From JAICND01 sp035281425 (GTDB lineage: Bacteria > Actinomycetota > Acidimicrobiia > Spongiisociales > ZC4RG35): a stretch of DNA of 51,711 nt. The translations under genes and the position numbers were made by a program. A model generated the notes under the pieces. That model had not been told where the DNA came from. It worked only from the letters and a program-made list of their open reading frames with translations, and did not search any database. The stretch lies in NCBI GenBank assembly GCA_035281425.1, contig DATEDX010000009.1:1-51711 (forward strand), read 5' to 3'. This document shows, piece after piece, positions 23,645-31,860 of this stretch; the first letter of the stretch is position 1, and every line of letters starts with the position of its first letter.

Positions 23645-24454
23645 TTAACGGCCGCGGAAGTCCGGTGGGCGCTTCTCGAGGTGGGCGGTGATGGCTTCGT
23701 TGAGGTCGTCGGAGAGTAGGTACGCCGAGTTCCACAGCGCCACGTAGTCGAGCCCTTCCTCCACCGTCCGACCGGCGCCAGCCCGTAACACGGCCTTGAT
23801 CCCCTCCACCACCAGGGGTGAGTTGGCGGCGATGGCCTCGGCCAGTTCCCTCGTCGCCTTCATGAGCTGGTCCTGATCGGGTAGGACGCGGTTGACCAAA
23901 CCGATCTCGGCGGCGCGAGCGCCGTCGATGTTGGCCCCGGTGAACACCAACTCGGCCACGTGTCCCGCCGAGACGATGCGGGGCAACCTCTGCAACGTAC
24001 CCACATCGGCGACCAGGCCCATCCGGGTTTCCCTCACCGAAAAGACCGCCCCCTCGGCTGCCAAGCGAAGGTCACAGGCAGTGATGAGGTCCATGCCGGC
24101 TCCCAGGCAATAACCGTGGATTGCGGCGACCACCGGTTTGCGGCAGTCGGCTACCGCCGACATCGTCGCCTGTAACTCCTTGATCTTGGCACGTAGAGCC
24201 TGGCGGCGTTCCGCCTCGGAGCGGCCCGGCGGGGTCAGCCCCGCCAGCATCCCCAGGTCGATCCCCACCGAAAAGGAGGGCCCTCGCCCCGCCACCACCA
24301 TCACCCTCACCGAGGGATCGCCATCGAGCTCCTGCACCGCGAGGGGAAGGTCGGCCCACATGTCTTCGGAGAGTGCGTTGTGTTTTTCGGGCCGGTTGAG
24401 CCAGATGGTTCCGACCGGGCCCTCGACCGCCACCTCGAGATGAGCAAAGGTCAC
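23645..24454 (-). CDS. Enoyl-CoA hydratase/isomerase (crotonase family)
   Basis: This 269-residue protein is a crotonase-fold enzyme: GTIWLNRPEKHNALSEDM at the N terminus, the oxyanion segment RGPSFSVGIDLGML, and AAIHGYCLGAGMDLITACDLRLAAE with the second oxyanion glycine. Residue Glu in SVRETRMGLVADVGTLQRLP occupies the place of a catalytic acid in the dienoyl-CoA isomerase/hydratase group; the DVGTLQRLPR run suggests the delta(3,5)-delta(2,4)-dienoyl-CoA isomerase-like subgroup (moderate confidence). GTG start six bases after a TATCCT box. Confidence 0.88.
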   Translation of the reverse strand: MTFAHLEVAVEGPVGTIWLNRPEKHNALSEDMWADLPLAVQELDGDPSVRVMVVAGRGPSFSVGIDLGMLAGLTPPGRSEAERRQALRAKIKELQATMSAVADCRKPVVAAIHGYCLGAGMDLITACDLRLAAEGAVFSVRETRMGLVADVGTLQRLPRIVSAGHVAELVFTGANIDGARAAEIGLVNRVLPDQDQLMKATRELAEAIAANSPLVVEGIKAVLRAGAGRTVEEGLDYVALWNSAYLLSDDLNEAITAHLEKRPPDFRGR

Positions 24455-24460
24455 CGGGGG

Positions 24461-24466
24461 AGGATA
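24461..24466 (-). promoter_or_regulatory. -10 box of a leaderless promoter (crotonase gene)
   Basis: TATCCT on the minus strand, six bases before the GTG at 24454. Confidence 0.65.
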
Positions 24467-24474
24467 CGACGGCG

Positions 24475-24521
24475 AACCCCGGGTTCCAGAGGCGCGTTTT
24501 GGTACTCCCCAACCCCGGGTT
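24475..24521. promoter_or_regulatory. Pair of identical 11-base palindromes in a divergent promoter
   Basis: AACCCCGGGTT occurs at 24475-24485 and 24511-24521, 36 bases apart. Flanks GGCGA and TCGCC make the two copies a larger inverted repeat of 15-base arms with one mismatch. The left copy sits about 20-30 bases upstream of the crotonase start, in the -35 zone, so a dimeric regulator is a reasonable guess. Confidence 0.55.
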
Positions 24522-24528
24522 CGCCAAT

Positions 24529-25194
24529 ATGGGCGGCATGGAACTGAAAGAGGCCCTCTACACCACCCGGGCCATGCGCCGGGTGAAGCCCGATCCGATA
24601 CCCGAAGATGATGTCGCCGCCATCCTCGATGCCGCCATCCGCGCCCCCTCCGGCGGCAACAGCCAGAACTGGAGGTTCCTGGTGGTGAAGGACCCGGCCA
24701 TCCGCAGCCGGCTGGGCCCCCTCTATCGGGAAGCCTTCACGTTGTTGCGAGAGAACGTCTACCGGGCGGCCTGGGAGCGGGCGGCGGAGGTAGGCGACGA
24801 AGCCACCCTCCGCATCATGCGCTCTTCGGGGTGGCTGGCCGACCATTTCGAAGAGGTTCCGCTGTGGCTCATGGCCTACTCGCGCAACGATCCATCGGGC
24901 GGATCTATCTATCCGGCGGTGTGGTCGGCGATGCTGGCAGGTCGGGAGAGAGGGCTGGGTAGCTGTCTCACCACCATCCTCGGCATCTTCCGGGCGGCGG
25001 AGGTGGAGAAGGTGCTATCCGTCCCTTCCGACCGGGGATGGGAGCTGAAGGCCGCGGTGTCCTTCGGTTACCCGCTGGGGAAATGGGGGATCGCCTCCCG
25101 CCGCCCCGTTGAAGAGGTGACCTACTCCAACCAGTGGGGCCAGGCGGTCACTTGGAAGGCAAATCCGCCTAGCTTCGACGGAGGTTTCGGCTGA
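24529..25194 (+). CDS. Nitroreductase-family FMN oxidoreductase
   Basis: About 221 residues from the ATG at 24529 (or 218 from the ATG at 24538). The family pattern is ELKEALYTTRAMRRVKPDPIP (phosphate-binding Arg residues), AAIRAPSGGNSQNWRFLVV and GLGSCLTTILGIF, with the C-terminal LGYP-like SFGYPLGKWG. It would reduce nitro or quinone-like compounds with NAD(P)H and bound FMN. It is transcribed divergently from the crotonase gene and the pair shares the palindromes between them. Confidence 0.85.
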   Translation: MGGMELKEALYTTRAMRRVKPDPIPEDDVAAILDAAIRAPSGGNSQNWRFLVVKDPAIRSRLGPLYREAFTLLRENVYRAAWERAAEVGDEATLRIMRSSGWLADHFEEVPLWLMAYSRNDPSGGSIYPAVWSAMLAGRERGLGSCLTTILGIFRAAEVEKVLSVPSDRGWELKAAVSFGYPLGKWGIASRRPVEEVTYSNQWGQAVTWKANPPSFDGGFG

Positions 25195-25226
25195 GATTAT
25201 TGGAAACGAGACAGCGGCGACTGAAC

Positions 25227-25241
25227 CCCGGGCCCCGCCGG
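25227..25241 (+). terminator. Weak GC hairpin after the nitroreductase gene
   Basis: CCCGG at 25227-25231 pairs with CCGGG at 25237-25241 around a 5-base loop, 33 bases after the stop. Possible terminator; no U-tract. Confidence 0.25.
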
Positions 25242-25290
25242 GCCGTCGTATAGAGCACCGTCATCGGAGCTCGCATCGTCAGGACAACTT

Positions 25291-25827
25291 ATGGAAGAAC
25301 CAGAGCCGGCGCTGATCCGCGCGGCCGCCAGTGGCGATCAGGCGGCCTTCGCCCAGCTGGTGCGCGCCTACCAGGCGCAGGTGTGGCGCTTCTTGCGTCA
25401 CCTCTTGGGCGACCCGCAGCTAGCCGAAGACGTCACCCAGGAGACCTTCATCAGGGTCTACCTGAAGCTGCGTACCTTTCACTTCCGGTCGAAGTTCTCC
25501 ACCTGGGTCTTCTCGGTGGCCCGCAATGCCGGGATCGACGCCATCCGCAGCCGGCAACGGCGGACCCGGTTGGCGGAAGGCTTGACGGTCTTCACCCAGC
25601 CCGCCGCCGGCCCAGAGCGGTCACTCGAGATCGAGATGGCGGTGGCTTCCCTCTCCCCCAAGCTGCGGGAGGCATTTCTGCTGGTCGAAGTGATGGGACT
25701 CCGCTACCGGGAGGTAGCCGAGGTGCTGCACATTCCCGAAGGCACCGCCAAGAGCCGGGTTTTCCACGCCAGGGAACAGTTGGTGGAGTGGATGAGAGCC
25801 GAGTCGGAGGTCGGCGATGAGATGTGA
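25291..25827 (+). CDS. ECF (RpoE-like) RNA polymerase sigma factor
   Basis: This 178-residue sigma factor shows region 2 (LVRAYQAQVWRFLRHLLGDP, QLAEDVTQETFIRVYLKL, FSTWVFSVARNAGID) and region 4 (LSPKLREAFLLVEVMGLRYREVAEVL, EGTAKSRVFHAREQL), and lacks regions 1 and 3, as in the extracytoplasmic-function group. The stop overlaps the anti-sigma start by 11 bases. Such pairs usually respond to envelope or redox stress. A weak AGGA ribosome site precedes the ATG. No clear GGAAC/CGTC promoter for autoregulation could be placed with correct spacing. Confidence 0.92.
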   Translation: MEEPEPALIRAAASGDQAAFAQLVRAYQAQVWRFLRHLLGDPQLAEDVTQETFIRVYLKLRTFHFRSKFSTWVFSVARNAGIDAIRSRQRRTRLAEGLTVFTQPAAGPERSLEIEMAVASLSPKLREAFLLVEVMGLRYREVAEVLHIPEGTAKSRVFHAREQLVEWMRAESEVGDEM

Positions 25828-27562
25828 GCAGGTGCGCCCGCTCCTCTCCGCCCAACTCGACGGCGAAGATCTTTCCCCCCGAGCGGGCGAGCATCTATCC
25901 ACGTGCCGGCAATGCCAGGCGTTTGCCGCCGACCTCACCACCCTCCGTCGAGCGGTCCGGATCGAAACCCTCGGTTCGGTCCCCGACGTCAGTGGCCGGG
26001 TGCTGGCCAATCTTCCCCGGCGGACCCGGGGGAGAAGGCTGGTGCCGGCAGCGGGGTTCGTGGCCGGTGCCCTGGCCGGTGCATTGGTCGGGGCGCTTCT
26101 TGTCGGCGGACCACCCGGACCTCTCCCTAGTTTCGCCGCTCCCCTCCCCGAATCGATAGTGGCAGCTCAACCCCAGGTGAAGTCGTTCACCGGCAGTTTC
26201 AACCTCACCGAAAGGATCACTCCCAGCGTGGTCCGTTCTTATGAAGGAGAGCTCAGTTACCGCTCCCCTGAATCGCTTCATCTGCAAATCGAGCAAACCG
26301 CCGGTCCGGCGGGTTGGGCCGACAATTCAATCCAGCTAGCCATCGACAGCACCCTGGCCACCATCGAAGGACCCTTTCCTTGCCCTGCCCTGGACGGCTG
26401 CCGTCAAGGTGACCGGCGCCTGCGGGCCATCTCCGGCCGTGACCCTTTCTCCTCTACCACCATCGCTCCTCTCGACCTGGTGGTCCCCGCCTCCATCTTC
26501 CGAGGGGCTCGAGAGCCGGTCCGGGTGGGAGAGGGAGTAGCGGCGGGTCACCCGGTGATCGGGGTCGAGATCACCGCCGCCCAGGCCCAGCCGGTGTTGT
26601 CGGGCCTGTTCCAAGCCGGCAACTGGAGGGAGATTCACCAGACTGACCGGGTGACCATCTGGCTTCACCGTGACTACTTCACACCTCTAGCCATCACTGT
26701 GTTGGCTGGAGGCGACGCTGATCGAGAGAAGTGGGCGGTGCGTCGGGGATACCAGGACTCGTCGAGCGTGCCTTACCTCGAGCTGACCTATACCGAGGCC
26801 GACTTCGATCGCTTCCGGCCCTTCCAGGTCGAAGTGGGCGAAGAAGCGGTAGATGCCGGTTTCCGTCCCCTGGTCGGCAACCCTCCCCCTTTCGATCCCG
26901 GGTTGCCTCTGGTGGCCAGCGGCCGTTTGGAAGGGGCGGTGCCGGTTGAAGTCTGGGCTTGGAGCGACGGGCGCGCCTGGCTCCGACTCGACCGCACCCA
27001 GGCCTGGACGGGTCCGGGACTCTTCGGCAGCCTGGGCGGAGTAGCCGGTCCGGTGGCAGTCGGTGATGGCCTCGGCTATCTCACCGGCGACGGTTCCACG
27101 CTTCATCTCCACGGCGAAGGTGTGGACCTCGCCCTCTACGGATCGCTGCAGAGCGACCAACTGATTGAACTGGCCGGAGAGTTGGAGGTGCGCGGTCTCC
27201 CCGCCCCCACTGAGTGGCCCGAGGGCCAAACCACCACCGATCCGCCGGCCTATGCATATTTGCCCGATGACCTCGAGGGTTATGCCACCCCGCTGATCCG
27301 GGTTGCCGACGGCACGGTGACGGTGGATCTCATGGGTACCGACAAACGTGCGGTGCGACTCACTCAGTCTCCCGCCGGGTTGCAGAAGCCACCCTTCGAT
27401 CCCGATGCTCGCACCGTAGACGTACGGGGGACCATGGGACGGTTCTCTCCCCAACTGGGTCTTCTGGAGTGGTCGGAGGCTGAGTGGGCTTTCACTCTCA
27501 GCAGCACCTCCCTCACGGTGGAGGAGTTGGTAAGCGTGGCCGAGTCGTTGCGCCAACCGTGA
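25817..27562 (+). CDS. Zinc-type anti-sigma factor with a large extracytoplasmic domain
   Basis: This 581-residue membrane protein begins with a zf-HC2 anti-sigma domain: Cys3, then H26-x3-C30-x2-C33 (EHLSTCRQC). One membrane helix follows at residues 76-97 (VPAAGFVAGALAGALVGALLVGG). The remaining 480 residues lie outside; the part around 115-330 (VKSFTGSFNLTERITPSVV, YEGELSYRSPESLHLQIEQ) resembles LolA/RseB-like half-barrels, and the rest is beta-rich without a known motif. Typical anti-sigma factors are about 80-250 residues, so the sensor part is unusually large. It overlaps the peptidase gene by four bases. Confidence 0.85.
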   Translation: MRCEQVRPLLSAQLDGEDLSPRAGEHLSTCRQCQAFAADLTTLRRAVRIETLGSVPDVSGRVLANLPRRTRGRRLVPAAGFVAGALAGALVGALLVGGPPGPLPSFAAPLPESIVAAQPQVKSFTGSFNLTERITPSVVRSYEGELSYRSPESLHLQIEQTAGPAGWADNSIQLAIDSTLATIEGPFPCPALDGCRQGDRRLRAISGRDPFSSTTIAPLDLVVPASIFRGAREPVRVGEGVAAGHPVIGVEITAAQAQPVLSGLFQAGNWREIHQTDRVTIWLHRDYFTPLAITVLAGGDADREKWAVRRGYQDSSSVPYLELTYTEADFDRFRPFQVEVGEEAVDAGFRPLVGNPPPFDPGLPLVASGRLEGAVPVEVWAWSDGRAWLRLDRTQAWTGPGLFGSLGGVAGPVAVGDGLGYLTGDGSTLHLHGEGVDLALYGSLQSDQLIELAGELEVRGLPAPTEWPEGQTTTDPPAYAYLPDDLEGYATPLIRVADGTVTVDLMGTDKRAVRLTQSPAGLQKPPFDPDARTVDVRGTMGRFSPQLGLLEWSEAEWAFTLSSTSLTVEELVSVAESLRQP

Positions 27563-28770
27563 GAAGGCGTCTCCAGTTCCTCTCCGGGGCCCTGGTAGGT
27601 CTGTTGTTGGGAGGCGGGGCGATGCTGGCCACCGCCCGCCCTCCGGTGTCCCCACCCTCCGCCACTACCACCATCACCACCGCTCCCGCAACGACCGCCT
27701 CGTCGACCATCCCCACCACGGCTCCCAGCGAAGAGGCTGCCGCCCAGGTGTTGCTGGTTTGGACGCCGGGCCGCTTGGCACCCGCCTTGATCGACGGTCT
27801 CGGCTCCCTACCAGGGGTGGAGACGGTCACCGTCGCCTACACCGATCTCGCCGCCCTCAGCGAAACCAGAACAGGGAAAGGCATTGCCGCGGTCGAGCCG
27901 GGGGGAGGCATGGTGATTCCGGTCGAGGTCACCGCCGTGGACCCGTCCTTCGCCGAACTGGTCCCGGCTGAATGGCAAGCGACGCTGGAAGCGTTGGAAA
28001 CCTCTGCCGCTCTCCTCACCGAGACCTCCGCCGGGATCCGAGGGGTTGGAGAGGGGGGAACCCTTCGCATCAATGGTGAAGAGCTACGGGTGGTAGGTGT
28101 TCTTCCCGACATTGTCCTCGGCGGAGCCGAGGTGGTGGTGAACCTGGAGGCAGCGGCCAGCCTGGGCATTACCACGCCTCGGTACGCCCTGGCCGGCTTC
28201 ACTGGCGACCGGGCCGAGTTCGAAGCGGAGGTACGTGAGATGGTGGGAGGTGACACCCCGGTGCGAGTCCGGGCCCCAGGCGAGACGCCCTTCCTTCGCA
28301 ACGGTGATGCAGTGCTTCCCCAGGCCTACATAAAAGGAGCCTTCGGCGAGTTCGCCATTGACTGGGACGGTGGGAGCGAGTTTCAGATCGACCCGCTTTT
28401 CGTGAGCGAGAACATCGTCACCTCGTCGGTCCCTCTACTGGGAGAGGTCACTTGCCACGCCGGGATCATCCCTTCGTTGGAGGGGGCGATGCGCGAGTTG
28501 GAGCAGGCCAATCTTGGTTTTCTGGTCAAGACCTTTCACGGCTGTTTCAATCCCCGGTTCATCGGGGGGACCCGCTCCCTTTCCCGCCATGCCTGGGGGG
28601 TGGCGGTGGACATCAACTACACCGACAACGTCACCGGTCAGACCACCACCCAGGACGCCCGTCTGGTGGAGGTCATGGGCCGCTTCGGCTTCACCTGGGG
28701 TGGCAACTGGCTGATCCCCGACGCCGCCCACTTTGAGTGGGTGGCACCGCCGGAACAAACCAGCCGCTAG
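27559..28770 (+). CDS. Membrane-anchored M15 (VanY/D-Ala-D-Ala carboxypeptidase-type) peptidase
   Basis: From the GTG at 27559 the product has 403 residues. It has an N-terminal membrane anchor or signal (LQFLSGALVGLLLGGGAML), a Thr/Pro-rich linker (ATTTITTAPATTASS), and a beta-rich middle that includes an FtsX/MacB-like stretch (TLRINGEELRVVGVLPDIVLGG). A C-terminal M15_4 peptidase follows, with the zinc ligands in SRHAWGVAVDINY and the late HFEWV. Such enzymes trim peptidoglycan peptides. Start chosen because it overlaps the anti-sigma stop (GTGA). The operon links an envelope sensor with a wall enzyme. Confidence 0.8.
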   Translation: MRRRLQFLSGALVGLLLGGGAMLATARPPVSPPSATTTITTAPATTASSTIPTTAPSEEAAAQVLLVWTPGRLAPALIDGLGSLPGVETVTVAYTDLAALSETRTGKGIAAVEPGGGMVIPVEVTAVDPSFAELVPAEWQATLEALETSAALLTETSAGIRGVGEGGTLRINGEELRVVGVLPDIVLGGAEVVVNLEAAASLGITTPRYALAGFTGDRAEFEAEVREMVGGDTPVRVRAPGETPFLRNGDAVLPQAYIKGAFGEFAIDWDGGSEFQIDPLFVSENIVTSSVPLLGEVTCHAGIIPSLEGAMRELEQANLGFLVKTFHGCFNPRFIGGTRSLSRHAWGVAVDINYTDNVTGQTTTQDARLVEVMGRFGFTWGGNWLIPDAAHFEWVAPPEQTSR

Positions 28771-28815
28771 GAAGCCGAAACACCTAGCGTCCACCACCAA
28801 CGGCTCACGTCTCTT

Positions 28816-28961
28816 CTCCCCCCAGGAGGCCCGCCAGGGCCGACCTTGGGGGGAGTACCCCGAAGGGGGGAGGGGGGGTTTTTCGCTTCTCGCGTTTCCA
28901 AGCCCCCTCCGTCGCCTTCGGCGCCACCTCCCCCAACGCTCCCTTCGGTCGCTGGGGGAGG
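28816..28961. repeat. Two palindromic cores in head-to-head arrangement (copies 2a and 2b)
   Basis: Copy 2a: CTCCCCCCA 28816-28824 with TGGGGGGAG 28847-28855, then GTACCCCGAAGGGG and GGAGGGGGG. Copy 2b is inverted: CCTCCCCCA 28927-28935 with TGGGGGAGG 28953-28961, preceded by CCCCCTCC and GCCTTCGGCGCC. The two converge on a T-rich centre (28879-28900). The order of stem, second stem and G-run matches copies 1 and 3 of the same family. Confidence 0.88.
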
Positions 28962-28991
28962 AAGCCGAACGCCTGACGTCCCAAGATCCAC

Positions 28992-29046
28992 GTCTCCCGT
29001 CTCCCGTCTCCCGCCTTCCGTCTTCCGTCTTCCGTCTCAGGTCTAG
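28992..29046. repeat. Heptamer array 2 (inverted orientation)
   Basis: On the plus strand: three GTCTCCC, one GCCTTCC, two GTCTTCC, one GTCTCAG and a partial GTCTAG, all in 7-base phase. On the minus strand this reads as GGAAGAC-type units and begins inside the TAG stop (29045-29043) of the dGTPase gene. It sits 31 bases from core 2b. Confidence 0.93.
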
Positions 29047-30056
29047 TCAAAAAGCGTGGGCCGGAATAGACGGTCGTGGAGTCGCAGGGCGAAGCGGTCG
29101 GTCATCCCGGCGACATAGTCGATCGCCCGGGTGACCGGGTCGGCATCCGGGACCGTGGTGGTGTCGGGTACCTCACCCGGATGGGCGACGAAGTAGTCCA
29201 TGAGGTTGGTGACCACGATGATGGCTCGCTGCTTCTGATCTTCGGCTTCTGAACGCAGATATACCCGAACGAACATGAACTCCCGCAGTCGGTTCATCAC
29301 CGCCAGGGTCTCCTCGTCCATGCCCACTTCACCCATCTGGGCCGAATGGTCGATGACTGCCCGGATCATCTGGTTGATCCACTCCCGGCTGGAGTCGCCG
29401 AAACGGAGACGGGCTTCGGTCGGCAGGTCGCTGAAGGCGAGGATGCCGGCCCTGATGGCGTCAGCGACATCGTGGGTCAGATAGGCGATGCGGTCGGCGT
29501 AACGGCACAACATCCCTTCCTGGGTGGCCGGTCCGGGACTTACCCGCCAGCTGTGAGCCCGGATCCCATCGATCACCTCCCAGGTGAGGTTCTGCGGCTC
29601 GAGCACCGACAACACCCGGACACTGTGGGCGGAGTGGAGCCAATCGCCCTCGACGTAAGGAGTGAGGGCTTCCTCTCCGGTGTGGCCGAAGGGTGAGTGT
29701 CCCACGTCATGGCCCAGACAGATGGCTTCGGTGAGGTCCTCGTTGAGGCCCAAGGCCACCGCCATCGCCCGACCGATCTGAGTTACTTGCAGGGTGTGGG
29801 TGAGGCGGGTGACGAAGTGGTCGCCTTCGGGGTTGATGAACACCTGGGTCTTGTGCTTGAGCCGCCGGAAAGCTTTGGTGTGGAGGATCCGGTCGCGGTC
29901 ACGCTGATAGCCGGTGCGGAACTCGTCGCCGGGTTCGGGCACCTCCCGCCCCCGGCTCTCTGCCACCCGGGCCGCGGCCGGGGCCAGCAATTCTTTCTCG
30001 AGCCGCTCCCGCTCCTCCCGGGTCCGCCGTAGAAGACGGGGAGCCGGCTCAGACAT
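29043..30056 (-). CDS. dgt: Deoxyguanosinetriphosphate triphosphohydrolase-like HD protein
   Basis: This 337-residue HD-domain phosphohydrolase has the family pattern YQRDRDRILHTKAFRRLKHKTQV, then the metal His and HD pair in THTLQVTQIGRAMAVAL and ICLGHDVGHSPFGHTGEEAL, and a later CRYADRIAYLTHDVADA. Enzymes of this type split dNTPs (often dGTP) into deoxynucleoside and tripolyphosphate. Length is that of the dGTPase-like type 2 group rather than the 505-residue E. coli enzyme. The start overlaps the PhnE stop by eight bases, so it is the last gene of the phn-like operon. Its stop lies in a heptamer array. Confidence 0.92.
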   Translation of the reverse strand: MSEPAPRLLRRTREERERLEKELLAPAAARVAESRGREVPEPGDEFRTGYQRDRDRILHTKAFRRLKHKTQVFINPEGDHFVTRLTHTLQVTQIGRAMAVALGLNEDLTEAICLGHDVGHSPFGHTGEEALTPYVEGDWLHSAHSVRVLSVLEPQNLTWEVIDGIRAHSWRVSPGPATQEGMLCRYADRIAYLTHDVADAIRAGILAFSDLPTEARLRFGDSSREWINQMIRAVIDHSAQMGEVGMDEETLAVMNRLREFMFVRVYLRSEAEDQKQRAIIVVTNLMDYFVAHPGEVPDTTTVPDADPVTRAIDYVAGMTDRFALRLHDRLFRPTLFD

Positions 30057-31860
30057 ATCGTTCGCGGATCCTGGAGCTGAGGGCGTCCATCGCCGCCACC
30101 ACGATGGCGATGGCCAGGATCTGAGCGGCGGCCGCCCGGTAGTTGAGCAGGTTGATGTTCTGCTGGAGGAGGAAGCCGATCCCGCCTCCGCCGACGAAGC
30201 CGATGATGGTCGACATACGCACGTTGATGTCCCAGCGATACATCGTGAAGGAGATGTAGGGGGGGATGATCTGAGGTACCACGGCATAGACCACGTTCTG
30301 CAGGCGGGTGGCACCGGTGGCTCTCACCGCTTCGAGGGGTCCGGAGGCGATGCTTTCCACCTGTTCGGAGTAGAGCTTGGCGAGGGCGGCGATGGTGTGA
30401 AGCGCCAGCGCCAGGGCCCCGGCGAAAGGCCCGATCCCCACCCAGACGACGAAGACGATGGCCATGATCAGAGGTTCGATCGCCCGCAGCACGTTGAAGA
30501 CGGTGCGGGTCACGTAATAGGTGCCCAGCCCCACTCGCACCGCGTCCCGGCGGTACGAGCGCAGGGCCAGGGCCAGTCCCGCCGCTGCCCCCACCCCGAT
30601 CGGGATCCACAGAGTGCGGCCGGGGTCGGTCCACTGGTATACCCAGGCGATGGCCCGGGCCACGATCAGCGCGATCACCATCCCGGCCACCATGGCTAGA
30701 GGGACGTTGAGGAGACGGAGGGTCGAAGCCGGAAGGTGGCGGCGGAGGGAGTGGCCCAGCCGGTTGGCGAGCATGGCCAGCGCCCCGGCGCCGAAGATGG
30801 CCGCCACCACTGTGGTTCCCACTTCGAGCAGTTCTCCTAGGGTGGCGAGGAACAATCCGATGAAGTCGAAGACGCCCATGCGGGGCGCCAGCCAGCCGCC
30901 CAGATCCTGCAATAGCGCGGCCAGGAAATAGAGGGCGAATACGCCGGTGACAAAGGCCCCCAACATCAGGACCCCGCGGTTCAACCGCTGGCGGGGCGTC
31001 GGCCGCTCCTCCTCGGCGGTGGGCATCGCCCGGCGAAACAGCCACCAACTGGCAGGCGGGACCACCAGTACCCCACCGAGAGCCATCAGGGTGTTGGTGG
31101 TTGCATCCAGGGTCACCCTCGCCGCCACGCTGGCGATGGCGATGCCCAAAACAGCGCCCACCGGCACTGCGATCAGTCCGAGAGCAACGTTGGCCAGGGG
31201 GCTTTGGATGTCTTTCATCAGGTTGCGGGCGGCGAAGAAGCTGAGCGGGATGGCGAGCAGGGTCGCCACGGTGGTGGCGATCAAGGCAAGGAAGATGGTC
31301 TCGATGATCTTGTCGAAGGTGTCGAGGAAGGTTTGGGTGAGGCGGGGGCTCCCCGCCGGTTCGGTGGTTCGGGCAAGCAGGGTCTGCGGCTCCTCGGCGG
31401 GGCGGTTGGGAAGCCGCACCACGGTGGTGAAGGAACCGCTGCCGTCGGTGCGCACGTCAGCCAGCCGCAACTCCACTTGCGAGGTGGGAATCAGAGCCAG
31501 TCGTACAGGCTGATTGGGTAAGAAACCGGTTCCTTCGACCGTCACTTCGGCCCGCGGCTCAGCACAGGCGGGGATTAGCACCAAGGTTCGGTCACCTTCG
31601 GGGGCGGGCGGGGTGGGAACGTCGCCGGGGCAGGGAATGAAGATCTGGGTGGCGGTGGTGGTCTCGGCTAGGTCGTATTCGATCAGTTCCGGTCGGGCCA
31701 GGGCCCGGACAATGTTGACGAGCCGGTTTTGGCGGTCGTCGTCGCGGATCTGATCAAGGTTGACCCTGGTGACGTTGAAGCCGTAGGCGTAGATCAGAAA
31801 ACCGGCCAGCAACCCGATCGCCAGCCACAAGTTGCGCTTGCCGTCTTTGCCGTTACCCAA
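30049..31860 (-). CDS. phnE: Oversized PhnE-type phosphonate/phosphate ABC permease with extra domains
   Basis: This protein has 603 residues from the TTG at 31860 (overlapping the ATPase stop by eight bases); ordinary PhnE has about 270. Order of parts: anchor helix 11-29; an extracytoplasmic beta domain about 75-165 (VTVEGTGFLPNQPVRLALIP, SGSFTTVVRLPN); first PhnE block (IETIFLALIATTVATLLAI, FFAARNLM) to 214; about 230 residues of additional membrane helices; then the second PhnE block from 448 (YYVTRTVFNVLRAIEPLI, GIGPFAGALALALHTIAALA, EAVRATGATRL, GFVGGGGIGFLL). The extra helices appear to interrupt the conserved permease core. Substrate is likely a phosphonate, phosphite or phosphate ester. 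Confidence 0.8.
   Translation of the reverse strand: MGNGKDGKRNLWLAIGLLAGFLIYAYGFNVTRVNLDQIRDDDRQNRLVNIVRALARPELIEYDLAETTTATQIFIPCPGDVPTPPAPEGDRTLVLIPACAEPRAEVTVEGTGFLPNQPVRLALIPTSQVELRLADVRTDGSGSFTTVVRLPNRPAEEPQTLLARTTEPAGSPRLTQTFLDTFDKIIETIFLALIATTVATLLAIPLSFFAARNLMKDIQSPLANVALGLIAVPVGAVLGIAIASVAARVTLDATTNTLMALGGVLVVPPASWWLFRRAMPTAEEERPTPRQRLNRGVLMLGAFVTGVFALYFLAALLQDLGGWLAPRMGVFDFIGLFLATLGELLEVGTTVVAAIFGAGALAMLANRLGHSLRRHLPASTLRLLNVPLAMVAGMVIALIVARAIAWVYQWTDPGRTLWIPIGVGAAAGLALALRSYRRDAVRVGLGTYYVTRTVFNVLRAIEPLIMAIVFVVWVGIGPFAGALALALHTIAALAKLYSEQVESIASGPLEAVRATGATRLQNVVYAVVPQIIPPYISFTMYRWDINVRMSTIIGFVGGGGIGFLLQQNINLLNYRAAAAQILAIAIVVAAMDALSSRIRERYV

Noticed and set aside
25202..25250. ECF-type autoregulatory promoter (GGAAAC then GTCGT) before the sigma factor gene
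   Set aside because: The spacing between the two words is far larger than the 16-17 bases needed.
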